The notes beneath the pieces were generated by a model. That model was not told the origin of the DNA, searched no databases, and saw only the letters and a program-made list of their open reading frames with translations. The translations under genes were made by a program, and so were the position numbers. Below are positions 1 to 6,968 of a stretch of 64,000 bases of DNA, piece after piece. Position 1 is the stretch's first letter. The number at the start of each line of letters is the position of its first letter. Origin of the DNA: Flavobacterium salilacus subsp. salilacus (GTDB lineage: Bacteria; Bacteroidota; Bacteroidia; Flavobacteriales; Flavobacteriaceae); NCBI RefSeq assembly GCF_004634195.1, contig NZ_SKBP01000007.1, forward strand, positions 88,131-152,130. Direction: 5' to 3'.

Positions 1-2
1 TT

Positions 3-314
3 AGTGTCCTCTTTGCATCCTGCTCTGATGGCAAAATAGTTAAAACATACAAAATTACTAATTTCGATGACGAAATTACAGACACGCTGTTTCCTAAATC
101 AAAAGAAAATTATACTACAAAATATATTAAACTGAAAGGAAACGTTAATGATACACTATACATTTCTATTGATAATGGATATAAAAAATACTTTACTGGT
201 AATATAGATACAACTTTTAGTGCTGACTATTATGGTAAGTATCCAGTATTATATAATTTCAATACTTATAGAGCTTCAAAAGGAGAACTCGAACTTGAAT
301 TTTGTATTCAATGA
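3..314 (+). CDS. lipoprotein, 5' end cut by the window edge
   Basis: An open frame enters from the left edge and stops at TGA 312-314. Its first visible residues are SVLFASCSDGK, which looks like the end of a lipoprotein signal peptide with the lipidated Cys in FASC. About 95 mature residues follow, rich in Tyr, Asn, Asp and Lys, with no domain I recognise. The real start lies only a few codons upstream of the window. The stop overlaps the ATG of the next small frame (ATGA), so the two are probably co-translated. The sequence is visibly AT-rich compared with the genes after 1.1 kb. The call as an exported lipoprotein is inferred from the lipobox only. Confidence 0.55.
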   Translation, partial: SVLFASCSDGKIVKTYKITNFDDEITDTLFPKSKENYTTKYIKLKGNVNDTLYISIDNGYKKYFTGNIDTTFSADYYGKYPVLYNFNTYRASKGELELEFCIQ

Positions 315-484
315 TTCTTTTGTTGATAATTGAATCAATAGTTAGATATAAAATGATGTTTAATCCGTTTCCTGAAAAATTAATCAGCACAATTATACCT
401 GATTTGAATTTTAATGATATAAGGATGGGAAATTTTACTCTTTATAATGCGTTTTTTTTGGATGAAAATAATTTTACTATATGA
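311..484 (+). CDS. small hypothetical protein, 57 aa
   Basis: A 57-residue frame whose ATG overlaps the stop of the upstream lipoprotein and whose TGA (482-484) overlaps the ATG of the downstream membrane protein. ATGA junctions on both sides are the main reason to believe it. The first ten residues are hydrophobic (MILLLIIESI), the rest is polar and aromatic. No family is recognised. It could instead be the frameshifted tail of the upstream gene, since that frame ends just as this one begins. Confidence 0.35.
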   Translation: MILLLIIESIVRYKMMFNPFPEKLISTIIPDLNFNDIRMGNFTLYNAFFLDENNFTI

Positions 485-699
485 AAATTAAGTCAATTAT
501 ATTCTTAGTGATAATCGCTGTTATTGCTGTAACGCTCGGCTTTATTTTTAAAGAAGAAGTATTTTTTATTAATATCGGCGATACATATTATGTAGCAAAC
601 TATTTTACTCTAAGTATTTACTTATTATATTTTATGGTAATATTTGTTATAATTAAACTTGCCCTAAAACTAATATTAAAAACAAGAAGCAGTCATTAA
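481..699 (+). CDS. small two-TM membrane protein, 72 aa
   Basis: A 72-residue protein with a hydrophobic segment at about residues 5-22 and a second at about 43-65, ending in a basic tail (LKLILKTRSSH). Such a layout fits a small inner-membrane hairpin protein. No family recognised. It overlaps the preceding frame by four bases and is followed at once by a hairpin terminator, so it is the last gene of the small left-edge operon. Confidence 0.5.
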   Translation: MKIKSIIFLVIIAVIAVTLGFIFKEEVFFINIGDTYYVANYFTLSIYLLYFMVIFVIIKLALKLILKTRSSH

Positions 700-717
700 T
701 GGCTGCTTTTTGTTTTT
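687..717 (+). terminator. intrinsic terminator
   Basis: AAGCAG (687-692) pairs with CTGCTT (703-708), followed by a T-rich run. It starts just before the stop of the small membrane protein and closes that operon. Confidence 0.6.
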
Positions 718-766
718 AATAATAATTGCATAGTATGAAAACAATGAAAACTAAATACGATAAATT

Positions 767-898
767 ATGGGAGAAATTATTATAACACTATTACCTTCGA
801 TACTATATATAATCCTGTTAACAATAGTTGCAGATTTATATTTATTAGTAAGAAAATATCTTAAACTAAAGATTAAAGAATTAAAAAGGGAAAAGTAA
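767..898 (+). CDS. possible single-TM micro-protein, 43 aa
   Basis: A 43-residue frame that begins MGEIIITLLP, has one hydrophobic stretch over roughly residues 3-27 and ends in a strongly basic amphipathic tail (KYLKLKIKELKREK). This resembles small membrane-anchored peptides, but nothing else supports translation. It sits between two terminators and has the same AT-rich composition as the left-edge genes. Confidence 0.3.
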   Translation: MGEIIITLLPSILYIILLTIVADLYLLVRKYLKLKIKELKREK

Positions 899-983
899 TT
901 ATACCTTATATACTTTCTTATAAAGAAAGCGATAAAGAAAAGATAACCGATATACAAAATTGAAGCGTTTTACCAGTAATACA

Positions 984-1016
984 AGGCTGTCTAAATTTTA
1001 GGCAGCCTATTTTTCT
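984..1016 (+). terminator. intrinsic terminator
   Basis: AGGCTG (984-989) pairs with CAGCCT (1003-1008), followed by T5. It separates the AT-rich left-edge genes from the PfkB kinase promoter. Confidence 0.6.
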
Positions 1017-1054
1017 ATACAGTCTTATAGTATTGCCAATAAAAGCTATTCGTT

Positions 1055-1084
1055 TTGTAAATTGTAACTTATCAAGTATCTTTG
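1055..1084 (+). promoter_or_regulatory. Bacteroidota-type promoter of the PfkB kinase
   Basis: TTG at 1055-1057 and TATCTTTG at 1077-1084 match the -33 TTG / -7 TAnnTTTG pattern known for the main sigma factor of Bacteroidota, with a 19-base spacer. It leaves a leader of under 25 bases before the ATG at 1109. Confidence 0.65.
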
Positions 1085-1108
1085 CAGCTTCAAATTTCAA
1101 CCCGTATT

Positions 1109-2044
1109 ATGAATAAATTACTGATTGTAGGAACGGTAGCCTTTGATGCCATCGAAACACCTTTTGGAAAAACCGATAAAATTTTAGGAGGAGCAGGCAC
1201 CTACATAGGGCTTTCGGCATCATTTTTTAAACTGCAACAGGCAATAGTATCAGTAGTAGGCGAAGATTTTCCGCAGGAATACATCGACCTGCTTACCGAA
1301 AGAAATATCGATATTACAGGGCTGGAAGTAGTAAAAGGCGGTAAAACCTTTTTTTGGAGCGGGCGTTACCATAACGACCTTAACTCGCGCGACACGCTGG
1401 ACACGCAGCTTAATGTTCTTGCCGATTTTAAACCCGTAGTACCCCAGCATTATAAAGATGCCGATGTAGTACTGCTGGGCAACCTGCACCCGCTTACGCA
1501 AATGAGTGTGCTCGATCAAATGGAAAAACAGCCAAAACTGATAGTGCTCGACACCATGAACTTTTGGATGAACTGCGCACTGCCCGAACTACTCGAAGTA
1601 ATAAAAAGAGTAGATGTTATTACCATAAATGACGAAGAGGCACGCCAGCTATCAGGAGAATACTCCTTAGTAAAGGCAGCAGCCAAAATACGCCAAATGG
1701 GTCCTGAATATGTAGTGATAAAAAAAGGAGAACACGGCGCATTACTATTCCATAAAAAAGAAGTGTTTTTTGCACCCGCATTACCGCTGGAGGAAGTGTT
1801 TGACCCTACAGGAGCAGGCGATACCTTTGCAGGAGGATTTGCAGGATATATAACCCAAAGCGAAAACATCTCCTTCGAGAACATGAAAAACGCCATTATA
1901 TATGGCTCAAACATGGCATCGTTTTGTGTAGAAAAATTTGGAGCCGAACGAATGATAAACCTCACAAAAGAAGAGGTGCTGGAACGCTTACAACAATTTA
2001 AAGCACTAACCCAGTTTGATATTTTGCTGGAAGATGAAGAATAA
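1109..2044 (+). CDS. PfkB/ribokinase-family sugar kinase
   Basis: A 311-residue ribokinase-fold kinase that transfers phosphate from ATP to a sugar or nucleoside; the substrate cannot be read from the sequence. The second PfkB signature DPTGAGDTFAGGFAGY near residue 235 holds the catalytic Asp and anion-hole glycines. The early GGAGTYIGLSAS stretch is the substrate-side glycine motif. The frame opens upstream at 1082, but ATG 1109 (MNKLLIVGT) lies just downstream of a good promoter and gives the usual N-terminus. It precedes a PurF-like gene in the same direction with a short hairpin between, which suggests a link to ribose or purine metabolism. This is inference. Confidence 0.85.
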   Translation: MNKLLIVGTVAFDAIETPFGKTDKILGGAGTYIGLSASFFKLQQAIVSVVGEDFPQEYIDLLTERNIDITGLEVVKGGKTFFWSGRYHNDLNSRDTLDTQLNVLADFKPVVPQHYKDADVVLLGNLHPLTQMSVLDQMEKQPKLIVLDTMNFWMNCALPELLEVIKRVDVITINDEEARQLSGEYSLVKAAAKIRQMGPEYVVIKKGEHGALLFHKKEVFFAPALPLEEVFDPTGAGDTFAGGFAGYITQSENISFENMKNAIIYGSNMASFCVEKFGAERMINLTKEEVLERLQQFKALTQFDILLEDEE

Positions 2045-2050
2045 TACCAG

Positions 2051-2073
2051 AGCCTCATTACGGGGCTTTTTTT
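2051..2073 (+). terminator. weak hairpin with T-tract after the PfkB kinase
   Basis: AGCC (2051-2054) pairs with GGCT (2064-2067), followed by a T run. The stem is only four base pairs, so it may allow read-through into the PurF-like gene. Confidence 0.4.
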
Positions 2074-2108
2074 AATAAACAACAACACAACAGGAAGGAG
2101 TATAATTT

Positions 2109-4007
2109 ATGAGCGACGCTATTAAACACGAATGCGGCATTGCGCTTTTAAGGCTGTTAAAGCCTTTAGACTATTATAAACAAAAATACGGTTCAGCTTT
2201 TTACGGCATACAAAAAATGTATTTGCTGATGGAAAAGCAGCACAACCGCGGGCAGGATGGTGCCGGTTTTGCCAGTATTAAAATGGATGTACAGCCGGGG
2301 CAACGCTACATCAGTAGGGTGCGCTCCAACCAGCAGCAGCCCATACAGGATATTTTTACCCAAATAAACAGCCGGATAAGTGATGAGCTTGCCGCACACC
2401 CCGAATATAATGAAGATACGGCTTTACTGAAAAATGAAGTGCCCTATGTGGGCGAAGTATATTTAGGACACGTGCGCTACGGTACCTTTGGCAAAAACAG
2501 TATCGAGAGCGTTCACCCGTTTTTAAGGCAAAACAACTGGATGCATCGCAACCTTATTGTGGCAGGTAACTTTAACATGACAAATGTAAAGGAACTTTTT
2601 GAAAGCCTTGTAGAACTGGGGCAGCACCCAAAAGAACTTGCCGATACCGTAACGGTAATGGAAAAAATAGGTCATTTTCTGGATGATGAAGTTGCCGAGT
2701 TATACCAAGATTGTAAAAATGAAGGATACAGTAAGCAGGAAGCATCGGCTATAATATCCGAGAGGCTCAATGTAGCCCGCATACTAAGGCGCGCCTCCAA
2801 GCAATGGGATGGCGGTTATGCCATGGCAGGGCTTTTTGGGCATGGCGACAGCTTTGTGTTTCGCGACCCTGCGGGCATTCGCCCCGCATACTACTATCAG
2901 GATGATGAGATTGCCGTAGTGGCATCCGAAAGACCGGTTATACAAACAGTTTTCAACGTACAGTTTGAAGATGTGAAAGAACTTGAGCCGGGACATGCCA
3001 TTATTATTAAAAAAGGCGGTAATGTATCAGTAAAAGAAATTATCCCCTCCACCACTAAAAAAGCCTGTTCGTTTGAACGTATTTACTTTTCGCGAGGCAG
3101 CGATGCCGAGATATACCGCGAGCGCAAAGAGCTGGGCAGGCTCATACTGCCACAGGTGCTAAAGGCTATAAATAATGATACTGATAACAGTGTTTTCAGC
3201 TATATACCCAATACTGCCGAAACATCCTTTTTTGGGATGGTAGAGGCTGCGCAGGATTTCCTGAACCAAAGAAAAAACAATCATATACTGCAAAACAGGC
3301 ATACACTGACAGAGGAAACGCTGAAAGAGTTACTTTCGGTAAAAATACGTACCGAAAAAATAGCCATTAAGGATGCCAAGCTGCGCACTTTTATTACAGA
3401 AGACAGCAGCCGCGACGACCTTGTGGCACACGTGTATGACGTTACCTATGGAGTAATAAAGCCCGAAGACAATCTTGTTATTATTGATGACAGTATTGTG
3501 CGCGGTACTACACTGAAAAAGAGTATCATTAAAATGATGGACAGGCTAAACCCGAAACGTATTGTGGTAGTATCATCTGCTCCGCAAATACGTTATCCAG
3601 ATTGTTATGGTATTGATATGGCAAAACTGGAAGGCTTAGTGGCATTTCAGGCAGCGCTTGCCCTGCTGAAAGAGCGTGGCATGCAGCATATAGTAGATGA
3701 GGTATATCAAAAATCGAAAGCACAGGAAAACACGGCTGATGCTGATGTAGTAAACTATGTGAAAGATTTTTATGCCCCGTTTACAGATGAGGAAATTTCG
3801 GATAAGATAGCAGAATTGCTGAAAGCGGACGATATAAAAGCCGAAGTTAAAATAATATTTCAAAACGTTGAGAATTTGCATAAAGCCTGCCCTAAAAATC
3901 TGGGCGACTGGTACTTTACGGGAGATTATCCTACGCCGGGCGGTAATAGGGTAGTCAATCGTGCCTTTATCAATTTTTATGAGGGTAACGATGCCCGCGC
4001 CTATTAA
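2109..4007 (+). CDS. PurF-like glutamine amidophosphoribosyltransferase, long form
   Basis: A 632-residue class II glutamine amidotransferase fused to a phosphoribosyltransferase, the fold of PurF, which makes phosphoribosylamine from PRPP and glutamine in purine synthesis. The N-terminus reads MSDAIKHECGI; Cys9 would be the catalytic nucleophile after loss of a short propeptide. HNRGQDGAG and GHVRYGT are class II glutaminase motifs, and VIIDDSIVRGTT (about residues 457-468) is the PRPP-binding loop. It is longer than the usual roughly 470-500-residue PurF, with extra sequence between the halves and at the C-terminus, a form seen in Bacteroidota next to a PfkB kinase. The GGAAGGAG tract at 2092-2099 could be a ribosome binding site. 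Whether this is the main purine enzyme or a paralogue is not decidable here. Confidence 0.85.
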   Translation: MSDAIKHECGIALLRLLKPLDYYKQKYGSAFYGIQKMYLLMEKQHNRGQDGAGFASIKMDVQPGQRYISRVRSNQQQPIQDIFTQINSRISDELAAHPEYNEDTALLKNEVPYVGEVYLGHVRYGTFGKNSIESVHPFLRQNNWMHRNLIVAGNFNMTNVKELFESLVELGQHPKELADTVTVMEKIGHFLDDEVAELYQDCKNEGYSKQEASAIISERLNVARILRRASKQWDGGYAMAGLFGHGDSFVFRDPAGIRPAYYYQDDEIAVVASERPVIQTVFNVQFEDVKELEPGHAIIIKKGGNVSVKEIIPSTTKKACSFERIYFSRGSDAEIYRERKELGRLILPQVLKAINNDTDNSVFSYIPNTAETSFFGMVEAAQDFLNQRKNNHILQNRHTLTEETLKELLSVKIRTEKIAIKDAKLRTFITEDSSRDDLVAHVYDVTYGVIKPEDNLVIIDDSIVRGTTLKKSIIKMMDRLNPKRIVVVSSAPQIRYPDCYGIDMAKLEGLVAFQAALALLKERGMQHIVDEVYQKSKAQENTADADVVNYVKDFYAPFTDEEISDKIAELLKADDIKAEVKIIFQNVENLHKACPKNLGDWYFTGDYPTPGGNRVVNRAFINFYEGNDARAY

Positions 4008-4074
4008 AATTATGTATTTCATCGATTTTTATAGCATTTCATCCATTTTGTTTATTGTTTTGTGGTGTTTTTTG

Positions 4075-4163
4075 TACATTTAATCAAAATAGCATTAGTA
4101 AATTAATTTTATGGTATTTTTGGGGGCAAGAAAGCGGAAACCGAACGTTTCCGCTTTCTTTTG
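4075..4163 (+). ncRNA. candidate small RNA, repeat family copy 1
   Basis: The -7 box TACATTTA (4075-4082, one mismatch to TAnnTTTG) is followed by the family core: AAATAGCA, GTAAATTAATTTTA (stem-loop 1, slightly degenerate here), the linker TATTTTTGGGGGC, and a terminator hairpin with arms 4131-4141 and 4147-4157 followed by a T-rich tail. The transcript would be about 75 nt. It lies downstream of the PurF-like gene and could also serve as its terminator. The RNA call rests on the six-fold conservation of promoter, core and hairpin order. Confidence 0.5.
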
Positions 4164-4271
4164 TTATATACCTAAGCCATCTGCTTCTTGCGGGTATAAC
4201 AATATAATAATGAGCAGATAATTATTTAATAACTCATTTTAACGTTTTTTTATACTTTTTATCGATAGGTG

Positions 4272-4386
4272 TTGCAAGGTATTCAACCATAATTTATATT
4301 TGCTTTCAAATAGCAAGTAAAAATTAATTTTTACGATATTTTTGGGGAGAGGAAGCGGGAACTATAGTTTCCGCTTCCTTGTTTTA
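4272..4386 (+). ncRNA. candidate small RNA, repeat family copy 2
   Basis: TTG at 4272-4274 and TATATTTG at 4295-4302 form a promoter with a 20-base spacer. The transcript (about 4309-4386) has a perfect AU stem-loop GTAAAAATTAATTTTTAC, a linker with TTTTTGGGG, and a GC hairpin (arms 4351-4362 and 4367-4378) whose arms differ from the other copies yet still pair. It sits just upstream of the cation efflux gene, whose own -7 box follows at 4429. Confidence 0.55.
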
Positions 4387-4428
4387 CAAAGGTTTTGTAA
4401 AGTTAAACCTTCTCTGTAAAGTTATTTA

Positions 4429-4436
4429 TACTTTTG
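4429..4436 (+). promoter_or_regulatory. -7 box of the cation efflux gene
   Basis: TACTTTTG matches TAnnTTTG and ends five bases before the ATG at 4442, so the mRNA is probably leaderless or nearly so. No good TTG is seen at the right distance. Confidence 0.45.
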
Positions 4437-4441
4437 CAGGC

Positions 4442-5317
4442 ATGAACAACAATCACCAAACAGCCGTTAAAGCCACTTACTTTAGTATTGCTACAAATAT
4501 TGTTTTAGCTGCTGTAAAGGCTTTAGCCGGAGTTTTTGGCAATTCGTATGCCTTGATAGCTGATGCTATAGAGTCAACTACCGATATCTTTTCGTCATTT
4601 CTGGTACTATTCGGCTTAAAATATACCAACAGACCTCCCGATAAAAATCACCCGTACGGGCATGGGCGTGCCGAACCCCTTATAACCTTTATAGTAGTAG
4701 GATTTTTAATAATATCGGCAGTGGTTATTGCCTATGAGAGTATTATAAATGTAACTACACCCCATGAGCCTCCTAAACCGTGGACACTTATTTTTCTGGG
4801 AGGGCTTATTATCTGGAAAGAAATATCTTTTAGAATTGTAATGCGAAAAGCACTACAGTCAAACAGCTCGGCACTAAAGGCAGATGCCTGGCACCACCGC
4901 AGTGATGCTATAACATCGGTAGCCGCATTTTTGGGTATTGCCATTGCCGTAATTTTTGGTGATGGGTATGAAACTGCCGACGATTGGGCTGCACTATTTG
5001 CTTCAGGATTTATATTGTATAATGCCTATAAGATATTCAGGCCTGCGCTGGGCGAAATTATGGACGAACATTTGTATGACGATGTTATTGCTAATATAAG
5101 GAAAGTGGCAAAAGAGGTAGATGGCATAGTGGCTACAGAAAAATGCTACGTTCGTAAAGCAGGTATGCAGTATCATGTAGATCTTCATGCCGTTGTTGAT
5201 GGCAACATTACCGTAAGGCACGGGCATGAACTGGCACATAACCTACAGGACGGGTTAAGGATTGAATTTCCTGAGTTTGGGAATGTTCTTATTCATATAG
5301 AGCCTGACACTCTTTAA
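4442..5317 (+). CDS. cation diffusion facilitator family transporter
   Basis: A 291-residue CDF-family antiporter that exports divalent metal ions (typically Zn2+, Fe2+, Mn2+ or Cd2+) against protons across the inner membrane. Near residue 40 the TM2 segment has ALIADAIESTTD with the metal-site Asp residues, and the second half of the site is in HHRSDAITS, the usual HxxxD of TM5. A cytoplasmic domain follows from about residue 205, with an HELAHNLQDGL stretch typical of the ferredoxin-like C-terminal domain. The frame opens earlier at 4379, but that region is the tail of RNA copy 2 and the promoter, so ATG 4442 (MNNNHQTAVKATY) is the better start. The metal is not identifiable from sequence alone. 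Confidence 0.85.
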   Translation: MNNNHQTAVKATYFSIATNIVLAAVKALAGVFGNSYALIADAIESTTDIFSSFLVLFGLKYTNRPPDKNHPYGHGRAEPLITFIVVGFLIISAVVIAYESIINVTTPHEPPKPWTLIFLGGLIIWKEISFRIVMRKALQSNSSALKADAWHHRSDAITSVAAFLGIAIAVIFGDGYETADDWAALFASGFILYNAYKIFRPALGEIMDEHLYDDVIANIRKVAKEVDGIVATEKCYVRKAGMQYHVDLHAVVDGNITVRHGHELAHNLQDGLRIEFPEFGNVLIHIEPDTL

Positions 5318-5381
5318 TACTGTAGTCCCGATTGGATAATAATGCAGTTAATCGGGTTTTTACCCTTTTCATCTAAAAGAG

Positions 5382-5496
5382 TTGGTATCAACAGGGGTCT
5401 TACCTTACATTTGACATCAAATAGCAATAGTAAATTAATTTTTACGGTATTTTGGGGGCAAAAAGCGAAACTTTAAAGTTTTCGCTTTTTTTTTGT
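5382..5496 (+). ncRNA. candidate small RNA, repeat family copy 3
   Basis: TTG 5382-5384 and TACATTTG 5406-5413 (21-base spacer) precede a transcript of about 75 nt (5420-5494) with CAAATAGCAATA, stem-loop GTAAA...TTTAC, linker CGGTATTTTGGGGGC and a hairpin of AAAGCGAAACTTT against its complement, then T8. It belongs to a tandem series with copies 4 and 5 at a unit length of about 195 bases; conservation extends 60 bases upstream of the -7 box (TTTTCATCTAAAAGAGTTG). Confidence 0.65.
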
Positions 5497-5576
5497 GCCT
5501 ATACTTCCTGTTGTTTTTCCGTTATAAAGCTACAAACTGCAGTTAATCGATTTTTTGTCCTTTTCATCTAAAAGAG

Positions 5577-5690
5577 TTGGTGTCAACAGGGGTCTTGCCC
5601 TACATTTGACATCAAATAGCAATAGTAAATTAATTTTACGGTATTTTGGGGGCAAAAAGCGAAACTTTAAAGTTTTCGCTTTTTTTTTGT
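5577..5690 (+). ncRNA. candidate small RNA, repeat family copy 4
   Basis: Near-identical to copy 3, 195 bases downstream. TTG 5577-5579, TACATTTG 5601-5608, transcript about 5615-5690. Stem-loop 1 is one T shorter (GTAAATTAATTTTAC) yet still pairs. The terminator hairpin is the same as in copy 3, so these two are the most recent duplicates. Confidence 0.65.
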
Positions 5691-5770
5691 GCCTATATTT
5701 CCTATAGTTTTTCAGGTACAAAACTACAAATTGCAGCTAATCGATTATTTACCCTTTTCATCTAAAAGAG

Positions 5771-5884
5771 TTGTTATAGGGAGGCATGTTACCTTACCTT
5801 TGGCATCAAATAGCAATAGTAAATTAATTTTTACGGTATTTTGGGGGCAAAAAAGCGGGAATTTTACTTCCCGCTTTTTTTTAT
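5771..5884 (+). ncRNA. candidate small RNA, repeat family copy 5
   Basis: TTG 5771-5773, TACCTTTG 5795-5802, 21-base spacer, transcript about 5809-5884. The core matches copies 3 and 4, but the terminal hairpin has different arms (AAGCGGGAA with TTCCCGCTT), so both sides changed together. This is covariation in favour of a real RNA hairpin. Confidence 0.65.
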
Positions 5885-6047
5885 TCTTTTTCCTACAATT
5901 CAAAATTTACCCGGAGCAGACTATTTTTTAGCATTATATATTTAATAACGTTAAGTTTTACTCTCAATACTTTCAGCATGTTTTTTGTTAAAAAGCGCAT
6001 TAAATATATAAATATTAAATTTTAAAATTAATATTTTAAATAAATAA

Positions 6048-6158
6048 TTGTGTTATAAATTATAATAGAATATTTTTGCACCTAAAATGTATAGTAAATT
6101 AATTTTTACGGTATTTTTTGGGGGCGGAAGCGGAGACGACAGTTTCCGCTTTTATTTT
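6048..6158 (+). ncRNA. candidate small RNA, repeat family copy 6
   Basis: TTG 6048-6050 and TATTTTTG 6071-6078 (20-base spacer). Transcript about 6085-6158 with GTAAATTAATTTTTAC, linker CGGTATTTTTTGGGGGC, and hairpin AAGCGGA (6128-6134) with TCCGCTT (6145-6151) and a T-rich tail. The sequence upstream of the core is unrelated to copies 3-5 except for the promoter boxes, which shows that promoter and core are the conserved parts. Confidence 0.6.
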
Positions 6159-6181
6159 TATATTACATTTCAGGATCAATC

Positions 6182-6222
6182 AAAAAAGCGGATGCCTTTT
6201 TAAGGAGCATCCGCTTTTTATA
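6182..6222 (-). terminator. terminator of the superoxide dismutase gene
   Basis: A long GC stem (AAAGCGGATGC with GCATCCGCTTT, 6185-6218) flanked by A and T runs on both sides. It can stop the minus-strand sod transcript and also any read-through from the small RNA cluster. Confidence 0.7.
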
Positions 6223-6238
6223 AAAAATTTCTACCTGT

Positions 6239-6847
6239 TTATTTATCCATAGCATAACGTCTTGCTACTTCTTCCCAGTTAATAACATTAAAGAAAGCAT
6301 CAATATAATCAGGACGTTTGTTTTGATAGTTTAAATAGTAAGCATGCTCCCAAACGTCAAGACCCAGTATTGGCGTTCCTCCGCACCCTGTTTCGGGCAT
6401 CAGCGGATTGTCTTGGTTAGGAGTAGCACAAATTTCCAGCTTACCGCCTTTGTGTACGCATAGCCATGCCCATCCTGAGCCAAACTGTGTGGCTGCCGCT
6501 TTGGAAAACTTAGCTTTAAACTCATCAAACGACCCGAAAGCTTTATCAATAGCCTCTTCAAGGTCACCCTGTGGCTGTCCGCCACCATTTGGCGACATTA
6601 CCTGCCAAAACAGGTTATGGTTATAAAACCCTCCGCCGTTATTTCGCACAGCAGTATTTGCCGGGTCAAGGTTTATAAGTATATTATCAATAGTTTTACC
6701 CTCAAGGTCAGTACCCGCTATCGCATTATTAAGGTTAGTAGTATAAGCGTTATGGTGCTTCGTGTGGTGTATTTCCATCGTACGGGCATCAATATGAGGC
6801 TCAAGAGCATCATACGCATAAGGAAGTTTAGGTAATTCAAAAGCCAT
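6239..6847 (-). CDS. superoxide dismutase, Fe/Mn family
   Basis: A 202-residue Fe/Mn superoxide dismutase converting superoxide to peroxide and oxygen. The starting [18 protein letters not shown] and [12 protein letters not shown] (His27 as first metal ligand) are diagnostic; the second ligand is in NHNLFW and the third and fourth in [15 protein letters not shown]. No signal peptide, so it is cytoplasmic. Length is normal. GG(G)xY and WAWL motifs are present, but I cannot assign Fe or Mn from sequence. It is monocistronic, with its own terminator and a TAAATTTG -7 box. Confidence 0.93.
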   Translation of the reverse strand: MAFELPKLPYAYDALEPHIDARTMEIHHTKHHNAYTTNLNNAIAGTDLEGKTIDNILINLDPANTAVRNNGGGFYNHNLFWQVMSPNGGGQPQGDLEEAIDKAFGSFDEFKAKFSKAAATQFGSGWAWLCVHKGGKLEICATPNQDNPLMPETGCGGTPILGLDVWEHAYYLNYQNKRPDYIDAFFNVINWEEVARRYAMDK

Positions 6848-6886
6848 GGTATGTGTGGTTTTAAAAGATTAGTATTAAATTTAATC

Positions 6887-6894
6887 CAAATTTA
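6887..6894 (-). promoter_or_regulatory. -7 box of the superoxide dismutase gene
   Basis: Read on the minus strand, TAAATTTG matches TAnnTTTG about 40 bases upstream of the ATG at 6847. No clear TTG at -33. Confidence 0.45.
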
Positions 6895-6968
6895 GAGATT
6901 TATGCTCTAAAAAGAAATAAGATTTTGTTATAATTTCTCTTACGAAATATTAAATATCATAAAATAAG

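Noticed and set aside
1516..2088. 190-codon minus-strand frame opposite the PfkB kinase
   Set aside because: The plus strand has clear kinase motifs throughout, and the minus frame is Ser-rich with no family match.
5382..5884. Tandem repeats at 195-base spacing considered as a CRISPR array
   Set aside because: Units are too long, contain promoters and terminators, have no uniform short repeat with unique spacers, and no cas gene is present.
5530..5931. Small ORFs on both strands inside the small RNA cluster
   Set aside because: They span the repeated promoter and terminator units, differ between copies and end at hairpins, so coding is unlikely.
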